Assembly (NCBI GenBank): GCA_020848745.1
Contig: JADLHM010000086.1
Location: 1-36,245 of the forward strand
Direction of reading: 5' to 3'
DNA: 36,245 nucleotides
From: Deltaproteobacteria bacterium
GTDB lineage: Bacteria > Desulfobacterota > Binatia > UTPRO1
The notes beneath the pieces are model-generated. The model was not told the DNA's origin. It did no database searches and saw only the letters and a list, made by a program, of their open reading frames with translations. Made by a program: the position numbers and the translations under genes. Below are positions 1 through 6,684 of the stretch, in pieces (within the stretch, counting starts at the first letter, position 1; every line of letters begins with the position of its first letter).

Positions 1-2
1 GC

Positions 3-824
3 GGCACGTGCGACGCCGGTCCGCGCGTCGGACTGCCCTGCGACGGGAACGGTACGGTGGCGAACCGCCCCGACTTCGGCACGACGAGCCTCGACTGCCC
101 GCTCTCGCCCGCATCGATCATCGCGACGCTGCCGATCGACCTCAGCAACCAGACGGCGGCGGTCGCGAGGACGCTGACGGCGTCGAGCCCGAACTGCACC
201 AACGCGGCCGGGAACAAGTGCCTCTGCGACACCTGCAACAACGCTACGGCGACGCCGTGCTTCACCAGCGCCGATTGCGTGGCGGTCGGCGCGACCCAGT
301 GTGGCGGGAAACGGTGTCTCTCGGGCGCCAAGAACGGCACGCCGTGCGGCAACAACTCGGAATGTCCGGGCGGCAGCTGCGCGCGTCCCGGCGAGCCGAC
401 CAAGCCGGCGGCCTGCCTCGACAACACGAACACGGCGGCCCTCGATTGCGTCGACGGCGACGCGGACGGGGAGGGCGAGTGCGCCCAGGGTCCGACCGAT
501 CAGAACTGCAGTGTGGCGTCCGGCCACGCGCAGCGCGGGTGTCTGAGCGACGCCGATTGCGGCGGCACGCTCGGGAGCTGTCAGGTGGCGCAGCGCAAGT
601 GCTTCCTGACCGGCGGCGGGACGTTCCAGCCCGCGGCGCTCGACGGCACCGACACGCTCGTGGCCGTCGGCATGGCGGACGCGCCGATGAACGATGTGGC
701 GCAGCCGACGCTCGGCGCGGTCTTCTGCGTCGGGCCGACCGGCGCCGCCGCGGTGAACAACGTGGCCGGCCTCCCGGGGCCGGGCCGCGTCACGATCCGC
801 GGCACCGCCAGCGGGTTGCCGTAG
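3..824 (+). CDS. Cysteine-rich secreted protein, 5'-truncated by the window edge
   Basis: The reading frame is open from the first bases of the window, so the N-terminus and any signal peptide lie upstream; about 273 residues are visible. The visible part has repeated short cysteine motifs of the type C-x(2-6)-G-x-PC and SADC/SDADC (for example FTSADC, NNSECPGGSC, LSDADCGGTLGSC). These are common in large exported proteins of myxobacteria-like and Binatota-like genomes. The last 80 residues have few cysteines and are Gly/Ala-rich, resembling a beta-rich C-terminal domain. No catalytic motif is visible, so the function is unknown. A surface or secreted location is inferred from the disulfide-type cysteine pattern. 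It converges on the glutathione S-transferase gene, with a strong hairpin between them. Confidence 0.7.
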   Translation, partial: GTCDAGPRVGLPCDGNGTVANRPDFGTTSLDCPLSPASIIATLPIDLSNQTAAVARTLTASSPNCTNAAGNKCLCDTCNNATATPCFTSADCVAVGATQCGGKRCLSGAKNGTPCGNNSECPGGSCARPGEPTKPAACLDNTNTAALDCVDGDADGEGECAQGPTDQNCSVASGHAQRGCLSDADCGGTLGSCQVAQRKCFLTGGGTFQPAALDGTDTLVAVGMADAPMNDVAQPTLGAVFCVGPTGAAAVNNVAGLPGPGRVTIRGTASGLP

Positions 825-834
825 CGCGATCGGC

Positions 835-864
835 GCGGGCGCCGGGCGGGGAGCCGGCGCCCGC
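835..864. terminator. Perfect 11-bp GC hairpin between convergent genes
   Basis: GCGGGCGCCGG (835-845) and CCGGCGCCCGC (854-864) are exact reverse complements around an 8-base loop. It starts 11 bases after a stop codon and lies between two convergent genes, so it could terminate both. There is no T-run on either side, so classical rho-independent activity is uncertain. Confidence 0.5.
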
Positions 865-905
865 CCGCGAAGTCGGCGCGGGTCGCGCGGCGCGTGCGCC
901 GCGGC

Positions 906-1556
906 TCAGCCGTTCATGCCGGTTGCGGCGCTCATCGGGTGCAGGCTCGCGGCCGCGCTCGGGCGCGCCGCCACGCGCTCCTTCCACGACGCGACGTTCG
1001 TGAGCGCGCCGTCGAGCGGCTGACCCGCGCTCGCGCCGAAGTCGAGCGCGCAATAGAGGATGACGTCCGCCATGGTGAAGCGATCGCCGACGATGAACTG
1101 CTTGCCGCGGAGCAGCTCGTCGAGCCAGGCGAGGTTGTCGCGGGCCGTGGCTTTGAGCCCGTCGGCGGCCTCGGGGAGGCAGCGCATGCGCGTCCGGAAG
1201 AGCTCGAGGCCCTCGGCGAAGCGGAAGCCGTTGTAGAGGGGCTCGGTGATCTTGAGCTCGACGCGGCGCTGCCACATACGCGCCTCGGCGCGCTCCTCCG
1301 GCGTCCGGCCGATGAGCGGCGGACTCGGGTACTTCTCCTCGAGGTACTCGAAGATCGCGACCGTCTCGCCGAGGACGCGGCCGTCGTCGAGCTCGAGCGC
1401 CGGCACCTGGCCGCCCGGATTCTTGTCGGTGTACGGCGTCTGGCGGTTCTCCGCGCCGAGGAGGTCGATCGTCACCTTCGGCAGGTCGACGTCTTTCTCG
1501 AGGAGGAACATGCGGAGCGCGCGCGGATTCGGACCGAACGAGTCGTAGACCTTCAT
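906..1556 (-). CDS. Glutathione S-transferase family protein
   Basis: The 216-residue product has the usual cytosolic GST length and layout. A thioredoxin-like N-terminal domain (about residues 1-80) contains NPGGQVPALELDDG, with the cis-proline VPAL that contacts glutathione, and the GETVAIFEYLEEKYP motif that follows the glutathione gamma-glutamyl site. The all-alpha C-terminal domain (about 90-205) has the folding motif FTMADVILYCALDF. The early Ser6 or nearby Asn may be the activating residue, but this cannot be decided here. The start is supported by GGAGG eight bases upstream of the ATG. The gene is divergent from the flavoenzyme gene with only 59 bases between them, so the two probably share a promoter region. 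It probably conjugates glutathione or isomerises small electrophiles; the substrate is unknown. Confidence 0.9.
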   Translation of the reverse strand: MKVYDSFGPNPRALRMFLLEKDVDLPKVTIDLLGAENRQTPYTDKNPGGQVPALELDDGRVLGETVAIFEYLEEKYPSPPLIGRTPEERAEARMWQRRVELKITEPLYNGFRFAEGLELFRTRMRCLPEAADGLKATARDNLAWLDELLRGKQFIVGDRFTMADVILYCALDFGASAGQPLDGALTNVASWKERVAARPSAAASLHPMSAATGMNG

Positions 1557-1615
1557 GGCGAGGACCTCCGGACGGGTGGGTTTCCGCCGGCCGTTGTGCT
1601 CATATCGCGGCGGTC

Positions 1616-3232
1616 ATGCAACCACGGCGGCGCAAGTTCTGGGGCTGGGGATGGGAAGATGCGGGGCCGAGCGCGGAGCAGCAGGAGCGGATCGCGATGC
1701 TGCTCGCCGCGCGGCTCGGCGTCGACGTACCGAAGATCGGCGTGCCGCCCCGCATCGAGGACGTGGCGCTGCGCGCGCCGCGTGTCGCGCCGCCCGCGGG
1801 CCTCGCGCGGCTCTGCGCCACGGATCCCTTCACGCGCGCGAGCCACACCTACGGCAAGTCGTTCCGCGACGTCGTACGCGGCTTCGCGCGCGACTTCGCC
1901 AATCCCCCCGACGTCGTGGCGCGGCCGGCGACGGAGGCGGACGTCGTCGCGGTCCTCGACTGGTGCGCCGGCGCGGGGCTCGCGGCGATTCCGTACGGCG
2001 GCGGGTCGAGCGTGGTCGGGGGCGTCGAGGCGCCGGCCGCGGAGGCCTTCCCGGGCGTCGTGTCGATCGACCTCGGCGGGCTCGACCGCGTGCTCGAGAT
2101 CGACCACGCGTCGCGCGCCGCGCGCATCGAGGCGGGCGTGCTCGGGCCCGCGCTCGAGGACCAGCTGCGGCCGCACGGGCTCACGCTCCGGCACTTCCCG
2201 CAGTCGTTCGAGTTCAGCTCGCTCGGCGGGTGGATCGCGACGCGCGCGGGCGGCCACTACGCCACGCTCTTCACCCACATCGACGAGTTCGTGGAGGCGC
2301 TGCGGGTCGTGACGCCGACGGGGATCGTCGCGACGCGGCGTCTACCCGCGTCGGGGGCGGGACCGAGCCCGGACCGGCTCTTCATCGGATCGGAGGGCGC
2401 GTTCGGCATCATCACCGAGGCGTGGATGCGCCTCCAGGCGCGGCCCACCTTCCGCGCGTCGGCCCCGGTGACGTTCCCGACCTTCGCCGGCGGCGCGGCG
2501 GCCGTGCGCGCGCTCGCGCAGTCCGGCCTGCACCCCACGAACTGCCGGTTGCTCGATCCGGGCGAGGCGCTGACGGCGGGCGCGGGGACGGGCGCGGAGG
2601 CGGTGTTGGTCGTCGGCTTCGAGTCGGCCGACCACGTCCTCGACGCGCCGATGGCGCGGGCGCTCGAGTGCTGCCGCGACCACGGCGGCCGCGCCCCCGC
2701 GGACGCCGGGCGGACGCGGCGGGACGACGAGGGGGCGCGCGACGGCGCGGCCGGCGCCTGGCGCCAGGCATTCCTCGACATGCCCTACCTCCGCGACGCG
2801 CTCGTCGGGATGGGGATGATCAGCGAGACCTTCGAGACGGCGGTCACCTGGGACCGCTTCGAGGCGTTGCACACGGGCGTCACGGAGGCCGTGAGCGAGG
2901 CGCTCCGGCGGGTGTGCGGCGCGGGCATCGTCACCTGCCGCTTCACGCACGCGTACGCCGACGGGGTGGCGCCGTACTACACCGTGCTCGCGCCCTCCCG
3001 TCCGGACCGGCAGCTCGCCGACTGGGCGGAGATCAAGCGCGCGGCCGCCGAGGCGCTGCTCGCGTTCGGCGGCACGATCACCCACCACCACGCCGTCGGC
3101 CGCGACCACCGCCCGTGGTACGACCGCGAGCGTCCCGACGGCTTCGCGCGCGCGCTCGGCGCGGTGAAGGCGACGCTCGACCCGCGCGGGGTGCTGAACC
3201 CGGGCGTGCTCGTTTCCCCAGGTCGCTCCTGA
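1616..3232 (+). CDS. FAD-linked oxidase, alkyldihydroxyacetonephosphate synthase-like
   Basis: The 538-residue product begins with the family's KFWGWGWED signature. It has a PCMH-type FAD-binding domain (about 85-290) with PYGGGSSVVGGVE binding the FAD pyrophosphate, and GSEGAFGIITEAWMR at its end. The C-terminal oxidase domain (about 290-530) contains the active-site region RFTHAYADGVAPYYT and the histidine-rich GGTITHHHAVGRDHRPWY, which corresponds to the catalytic HHH of alkyl-DHAP synthases. These enzymes exchange the acyl chain of acyl-DHAP for a fatty alcohol to give the ether bond of ether lipids. Bacterial relatives are often annotated only as FAD-binding oxidases, so the ether-lipid role is probable, not proven. 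No ether-lipid partner gene is next to it. Confidence 0.85.
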   Translation: MQPRRRKFWGWGWEDAGPSAEQQERIAMLLAARLGVDVPKIGVPPRIEDVALRAPRVAPPAGLARLCATDPFTRASHTYGKSFRDVVRGFARDFANPPDVVARPATEADVVAVLDWCAGAGLAAIPYGGGSSVVGGVEAPAAEAFPGVVSIDLGGLDRVLEIDHASRAARIEAGVLGPALEDQLRPHGLTLRHFPQSFEFSSLGGWIATRAGGHYATLFTHIDEFVEALRVVTPTGIVATRRLPASGAGPSPDRLFIGSEGAFGIITEAWMRLQARPTFRASAPVTFPTFAGGAAAVRALAQSGLHPTNCRLLDPGEALTAGAGTGAEAVLVVGFESADHVLDAPMARALECCRDHGGRAPADAGRTRRDDEGARDGAAGAWRQAFLDMPYLRDALVGMGMISETFETAVTWDRFEALHTGVTEAVSEALRRVCGAGIVTCRFTHAYADGVAPYYTVLAPSRPDRQLADWAEIKRAAAEALLAFGGTITHHHAVGRDHRPWYDRERPDGFARALGAVKATLDPRGVLNPGVLVSPGRS

Positions 3233-3260
3233 AAGAAGCTCCGCGTCGTGGGAGCGCTCG

Positions 3261-3851
3261 TCAAGGCTCCGGCACGTCCGGCGGCTGGCGGCGCCAGAAG
3301 TCACGAAGGCCGAAGGTGTTCATCCAACGCAGGTATTCCATGGCCACCTCGCGGCTTTCCGTCCGCGATCGCCACCAGGCATCGGGGCGAAACCCGTCGA
3401 GCGCCGGCGCGTGGACGAGGAGCCGTGTCCCATCGGGCAGGAGGCGGCGCAGCAGCCACGACGCCCGGCGGCTGTGGCTGCGCGACGTCAGATAGAGCAG
3501 GCTCGCCGGCCTTTCGCGGCGCGCCCAGGCGGCGACGGCTGCGATCTCGGTGTTGAGCCCGTCGACCGAGTCGTCCAGCAACTCGACCGCCGCCGCCGGG
3601 ACGCCGCTCTTCTCGAGCATGGCGGCGGCGAGCTCGTGCGGCGGCAACCATGGAACGGCGAGCCGGCGCATCTCTTCGTCGAGCGGCTCGGGCCTCCAGC
3701 GTGCGATCACGATCCGGCCGCTGATGCCGTCGTGATGGAGACGCGCGGCCTCGAGCGCTGCCGCACGCAGCGTCGCCATCGACACCACCATGGCGTCGAC
3801 GGCCACGGGCGGATCGTCGACCGTCAATCCTTCCCCGATCGCGGTCAGCAC
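3261..3851 (-). CDS. YdcF/ElyC-like (DUF218) membrane-anchored protein; true start unresolved
   Basis: The product carries DUF218 features: VDDPPVAVDAMVVSMA near the start, SGRIVIARWRP, and a later block YLTSRSHSRRASWLLRRLL matching the family's TS..H..RA..L motif. Family members are envelope proteins linked to cell-wall or polysaccharide metabolism in some species; the reaction is not firmly known. The first recognised start, GTG at 3851, would drop the N-terminal anchor. The same frame stays open upstream to about 3957 and encodes RRFPLGIVTLLALATLAWIT, a clear membrane segment, but with no ATG, GTG or TTG. A GGAGG lies at 3919-3915. The true start is therefore upstream and non-canonical, or a sequence error is present. 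It is the last gene of a minus-strand cluster after the thioredoxin-like gene. Confidence 0.7.
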   Translation of the reverse strand: MLTAIGEGLTVDDPPVAVDAMVVSMATLRAAALEAARLHHDGISGRIVIARWRPEPLDEEMRRLAVPWLPPHELAAAMLEKSGVPAAAVELLDDSVDGLNTEIAAVAAWARRERPASLLYLTSRSHSRRASWLLRRLLPDGTRLLVHAPALDGFRPDAWWRSRTESREVAMEYLRWMNTFGLRDFWRRQPPDVPEP

Positions 3852-3942
3852 CTGCTCGCGAGTGATCCACGCGAGCGTCGCGAGCGCGAGCAGCGTGACG
3901 ATGCCGAGCGGGAACCTCCGATGCGTACGCGTACGCCGACCG

Positions 3943-4416
3943 CTACTTCAGCTTCTTCAGGGCGGCGTCCATGCCGGCCAGGAGCTGCGCCGGATTGCTC
4001 TCGTCGTAGAAATATTTGTACTCCGCGCGCGGCGCGGTGAGCGCGGGGTCGAGAGTGCCGTCCGAGGAGAGGAAGTACGTGCGCGGGATGTACTCGCCGT
4101 CGGGCGCGTATTTCTTGCTGAGCTCGGCATTCTTGTCCTTGTCGAGGCGCACCGCGACGAACTTCTTGATCTGCGCGACGACCTTCTCGTCGTGGAAGAC
4201 CTTGCTGTAGTTGGTGCAGTGCGGGCACCACTCCGTATAGAAGATCAGCAGAATCGGCTTCTTGTCCTTCTTCGCGGCAGCCAGCCCCGCTTCGTAGGGT
4301 TGCCACTGCACCTTCGCGTCGTTCCAGTCCCCGCCCGCCGCCGCGGGTGCCGCGGCGGCGATCGATGTTGCGAGCAGCGCAGCCAACCCGAGAGCCAGTC
4401 GTCCGTTGGTTCGCAT
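3943..4416 (-). CDS. Exported thioredoxin-fold protein with WCPHC motif
   Basis: The 157-residue product has a Sec signal peptide (MRTNGRLALGLAALLATS.., cleavage likely after the AAAPAAAGG region) and a thioredoxin-like domain with the redox motif YTEWCPHCTNYSK, cis-proline region IPRTYF, and the strand FVAVRLD. It resembles SoxW/DsbD-gamma-like periplasmic thioredoxins (Thioredoxin_7/2 type), which reduce or shuffle disulfides in exported proteins. I chose the ATG at 4416 because AAGGAG lies five bases upstream. A GTG at 4434 would overlap the preceding gene's stop but would put a charged stretch before the signal peptide. Many exported cysteine-rich proteins in this window are plausible clients; that is inference. 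Confidence 0.85.
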   Translation of the reverse strand: MRTNGRLALGLAALLATSIAAAAPAAAGGDWNDAKVQWQPYEAGLAAAKKDKKPILLIFYTEWCPHCTNYSKVFHDEKVVAQIKKFVAVRLDKDKNAELSKKYAPDGEYIPRTYFLSSDGTLDPALTAPRAEYKYFYDESNPAQLLAGMDAALKKLK

Positions 4417-4430
4417 CAAGTCTCCTTCGT

Positions 4431-4766
4431 TCACCCGCCGGCGAGCTTTACGGATACCCCGTCGCGCTCGAGCAGCGCAGCGAGACGCTCGCGATGATCG
4501 CCTTGGATGATGATCTCTCCGTCCTTCGCCGACCCGCCGGTGCCGCAGGCGCGCTTCAGCTTGCTCGCGAGCTCGGTGAGCCCCCGAGGATCGGCCGTCA
4601 ACCCGCGTATGATCGAGACCGGCGTCCCGTTGCGGCCCTTCTTCTCGAGCCAGATGCGCGCCGCCGGCGTCGTCGCGACCGAGCGCTGCGGAGATCGCGC
4701 GACGGGCTGGCCGCCGGCCCCGCTGCCGTACACCAACGTGTCGCCGTCGCGTGCCCGCCGTCGCAT
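4431..4766 (-). CDS. yciH: SUI1/YciH-family translation initiation factor-like protein
   Basis: The 111-residue product opens with DTLVYGSGAGG, like the N-terminal LVYST..G of YciH. The eIF1/SUI1 domain follows: RNGTPVSIIRGL, then LKRACGTGGSAKDGEIIIQGDHRERLAALL, the RNA-binding core with its conserved K..CG.GG..KDG.I.IQGD signature. Eukaryotic eIF1 governs start-codon fidelity. Bacterial YciH can discriminate against unusual initiation complexes in vitro, and its physiological role is unclear. It is the first gene of a minus-strand run with the thioredoxin-like gene only 14 bases downstream, so the two are probably cotranscribed. Confidence 0.9.
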   Translation of the reverse strand: MRRRARDGDTLVYGSGAGGQPVARSPQRSVATTPAARIWLEKKGRNGTPVSIIRGLTADPRGLTELASKLKRACGTGGSAKDGEIIIQGDHRERLAALLERDGVSVKLAGG

Positions 4767-4821
4767 GAGAAGCGTCAGCTTCTTAATGGCTTTGCGCCTC
4801 CGGCGTCAATGCGGCCGGGCG

Positions 4822-5805
4822 TCAGCGGCAGATGCGAGGTTGCTGCATGACGAGATTGCCCCGCACCGTGAGACGCTCGATGTGATCGAAGATTGCGCTC
4901 GGATCCATATGCGCGATATCGGCCGCGACGTCGATGCCGATCGACTCCCAGCGCTCGCCAGTGAAGTGGTTGCCCAGCGACCGGCGTAGACGCCGCCGCG
5001 TCACCCGCTCTATGCGTCCGAGCCCCTCGTAGCGCAGGCGGTAGAGCTTCCCGTCGGTGGAGCGGGCGTGGACGTCGATGCGAAACGGATCGTTGTCGCG
5101 CACGCGCGTCACGAGGAGGGGCTCCCTGAGCGTGCCCTTCCCCCATTGGGGGTACATCACTCCGATCGACGTCGCACGGTGGATCGATGGCGTCGTGGCG
5201 AGGGCGAGATCACCGAGCTCGTCGTCCCATCCGACGTTCGCGGAACCGAGGCCTACCAGCCGGAACTCCGAGAAACCGAGCGGCGCGCAGCTCGGCGAAT
5301 CGACATCCAGTGGATCGGAACCGAACCCGCGCTCGAGCCCATCGGGGACCTGGTCGCCGTCCGTGTCGGCCACCAGGCGGTTGGTCTCGCCGTCGTCGAC
5401 GCGTTGATCGAGGTCCACGTCCTCCGCGCCGTCGGGTAGGCCGTCGTGATCGGAGTCGACCACCCGCGCCGCTTCGACGTAGCCGATCGTGTACGGATTG
5501 GAGCGCGCGCTCTCGGTGCCGAACGCGTCGTACGCGGTGATCGTGAAGGTGTAGGCCGCCTCGACCTGCAGGTCGGCTATGACGCTCTCGAATCGCCCGG
5601 ACCCGTCGCGGCGGGGGCGCGGCACGTCGATCGGCGCGCGCTCCTCCGCATCGGCGGGCTTCACGTGCAAACGATACCCGGCGACGAACGGATCACCGTC
5701 GCTCCTCCAGCGAATCGTGACGGAGTACGCCTCGACGCACGACACGGAGCATACGAGCGCGAAGACGATGGCCAGGACGGCCCGGGGGGCGTGTCGTCGG
5801 AGCAT
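4822..5805 (-). CDS. Exported fn3 / calcium-repeat protein with C-terminal module A
   Basis: The 327-residue product starts at ATG 5805, where a hydrophobic signal peptide begins (LAIVFALVCSVSCVEA). Domains in order: fibronectin-III-like domain (about 26-112, with AGYRLHVKPADAEE and YTFTITAYDAFGTESARSN), thrombospondin-type-3 calcium repeats (about 117-170, DSDHDGLPDG and DTDGDQVPDG), and a C-terminal beta-rich module (about 175-325). That module recurs twice in the 913-residue protein at 6685-9426. The [21 protein letters not shown] stretch is nearly the same in both proteins, so they are paralogues lying head to head. No enzymatic motif is seen; an adhesive or structural surface role is likely. 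A sigma-54-like motif lies 18 bases upstream of the ATG. Confidence 0.75.
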   Translation of the reverse strand: MLRRHAPRAVLAIVFALVCSVSCVEAYSVTIRWRSDGDPFVAGYRLHVKPADAEERAPIDVPRPRRDGSGRFESVIADLQVEAAYTFTITAYDAFGTESARSNPYTIGYVEAARVVDSDHDGLPDGAEDVDLDQRVDDGETNRLVADTDGDQVPDGLERGFGSDPLDVDSPSCAPLGFSEFRLVGLGSANVGWDDELGDLALATTPSIHRATSIGVMYPQWGKGTLREPLLVTRVRDNDPFRIDVHARSTDGKLYRLRYEGLGRIERVTRRRLRRSLGNHFTGERWESIGIDVAADIAHMDPSAIFDHIERLTVRGNLVMQQPRICR

Positions 5806-5822
5806 GCTGAGCGAGCAGGCAT

Positions 5823-5838
5823 TGCAACGCCCGAGCCA
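5823..5838 (-). promoter_or_regulatory. Sigma-54-type -24/-12 motif
   Basis: On the minus strand the sequence reads TGGCTCGGGCGTTGCA, which differs from the TGGCACG-N4-TTGCA consensus at one conserved position. The invariant GG (5837-5836) and GC (5825-5824) are exactly ten bases apart. The predicted transcription start near 5812 leaves only about 7 bases before the ATG at 5805, which is unusually short and lowers confidence. Confidence 0.5.
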
Positions 5839-6017
5839 CGGCGACTCGCTGGCCAAATCTCAAGGCTTCAACTACTTGCGATCGAAGGGCGGGTGCTGGA
5901 CAGTCACGCCGCTTGGCGGGCGGCGGGATATTGGCGCGCGGCCGCCATGTCGTCCGGCGCGACCGAGCGCAGAGGCGTCGCGTGGCGGAATCGCATCGAG
6001 AGTGCCATGGCATCGGG

Positions 6018-6416
6018 ATGAGAGAGGCAGGACGTCCTCGTATCGTGCGCGTCGTTCGTCACTGGATCCTGGTGGCGTTCGCTGTCCTCATGGCGGCGTG
6101 CGGAGGTGGAGGCTCGGGCTCCGGTACGGATGACGCGAGCAGCGACGGCGACGGCACCGCCAACGTGCAGCGCTTCGTGGTGCGCTGGCGAGCGTCGGCC
6201 GCCGCCGCCGGGTACCTCGTGCATTGGGGCACCGAGTCCGGCGCGTATCGCGATGCGGTCGACGTCGGCGCGCCGCTTCCGGATGCCGACGGCGTCGCGA
6301 GCTTCGAGCTCGAGTACCCCGGCCCGAGCGGCGTGATCTACTTCGCGCTCAGGTCGTACGACGCCGCGTTTCAGACGAGCGCGTTCTCGAACGAGATCGC
6401 GGTCGCCGTTCGCTGA
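6018..6416 (+). CDS. Small fn3-like lipoprotein
   Basis: The 132-residue product starts at ATG 6018 and has a lipoprotein signal peptide ending in the lipobox LMAAC, followed by a GGGGSGSG linker, so it is probably an anchored lipoprotein. The rest is a single fibronectin-III-like domain with AGYLVHWGTESGAYRDAV, DVGAPLPDADG and YFALRSYDAAFQTSAFSNE. The same pattern ([30 protein letters not shown]) occurs in the next gene, so the two are close paralogues. There are no calcium repeats and no C-terminal module, making it the minimal version of the family. The Shine-Dalgarno sequence is weak. Function is unknown; a surface-binding or scaffold role is a guess. Confidence 0.75.
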   Translation: MREAGRPRIVRVVRHWILVAFAVLMAACGGGGSGSGTDDASSDGDGTANVQRFVVRWRASAAAAGYLVHWGTESGAYRDAVDVGAPLPDADGVASFELEYPGPSGVIYFALRSYDAAFQTSAFSNEIAVAVR

Positions 6417-6655
6417 ACCCTCGTCGACACAACATCTCCTCGCGCACACGCCTGAGGCGGAGCGATGGTGATTGCTGGCGAGCGTCACTCTCGCGACGCC
6501 GCCGAGCCCGCGTGAATCTCGTCGCGGTCCGCCATGCGAAGCCACGCGGCGGAGATGCAACGGACCGCCGCCGCGATCTTTCTTCGCGCGCAGAGCGCGT
6601 GGACGATCACGTGCGCGCACCCAGGTTCGCAGGTGGTTGTCATGGCGAGTGGCGA

Positions 6656-6671
6656 CGGCACGTGCCTTGCC
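6656..6671 (+). promoter_or_regulatory. Possible sigma-54-type -24/-12 motif
   Basis: CGGCACGTGCCTTGCC has GG (6657-6658) and GC (6669-6670) ten bases apart and matches GGCACG-N4-TTGC. It lies only 14 bases before the ATG at 6685, which would give an almost leaderless transcript. The match could be chance in GC-rich DNA. It is listed because the paralogue at 4822-5805 has a similar motif at a similar distance. Confidence 0.3.
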
Positions 6672-6684
6672 TACGTAGCGCGCC

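Noticed and set aside
1555-3495. Second plus-strand frame overlapping the FAD-oxidase gene
   Set aside because: It has low-complexity Arg/Ala composition. The frame at 1616-3232 carries the FAD-binding and HHH motifs.
6421-6684. GCGAAGCCACG and inverted GGTCCG/CGGACC in the leader of the 913-residue protein, reminiscent of a c-di-GMP riboswitch
   Set aside because: The conserved GGCAAACC, GGACGCAAAGCC and GGGUUACCG elements are missing, so the resemblance is superficial.
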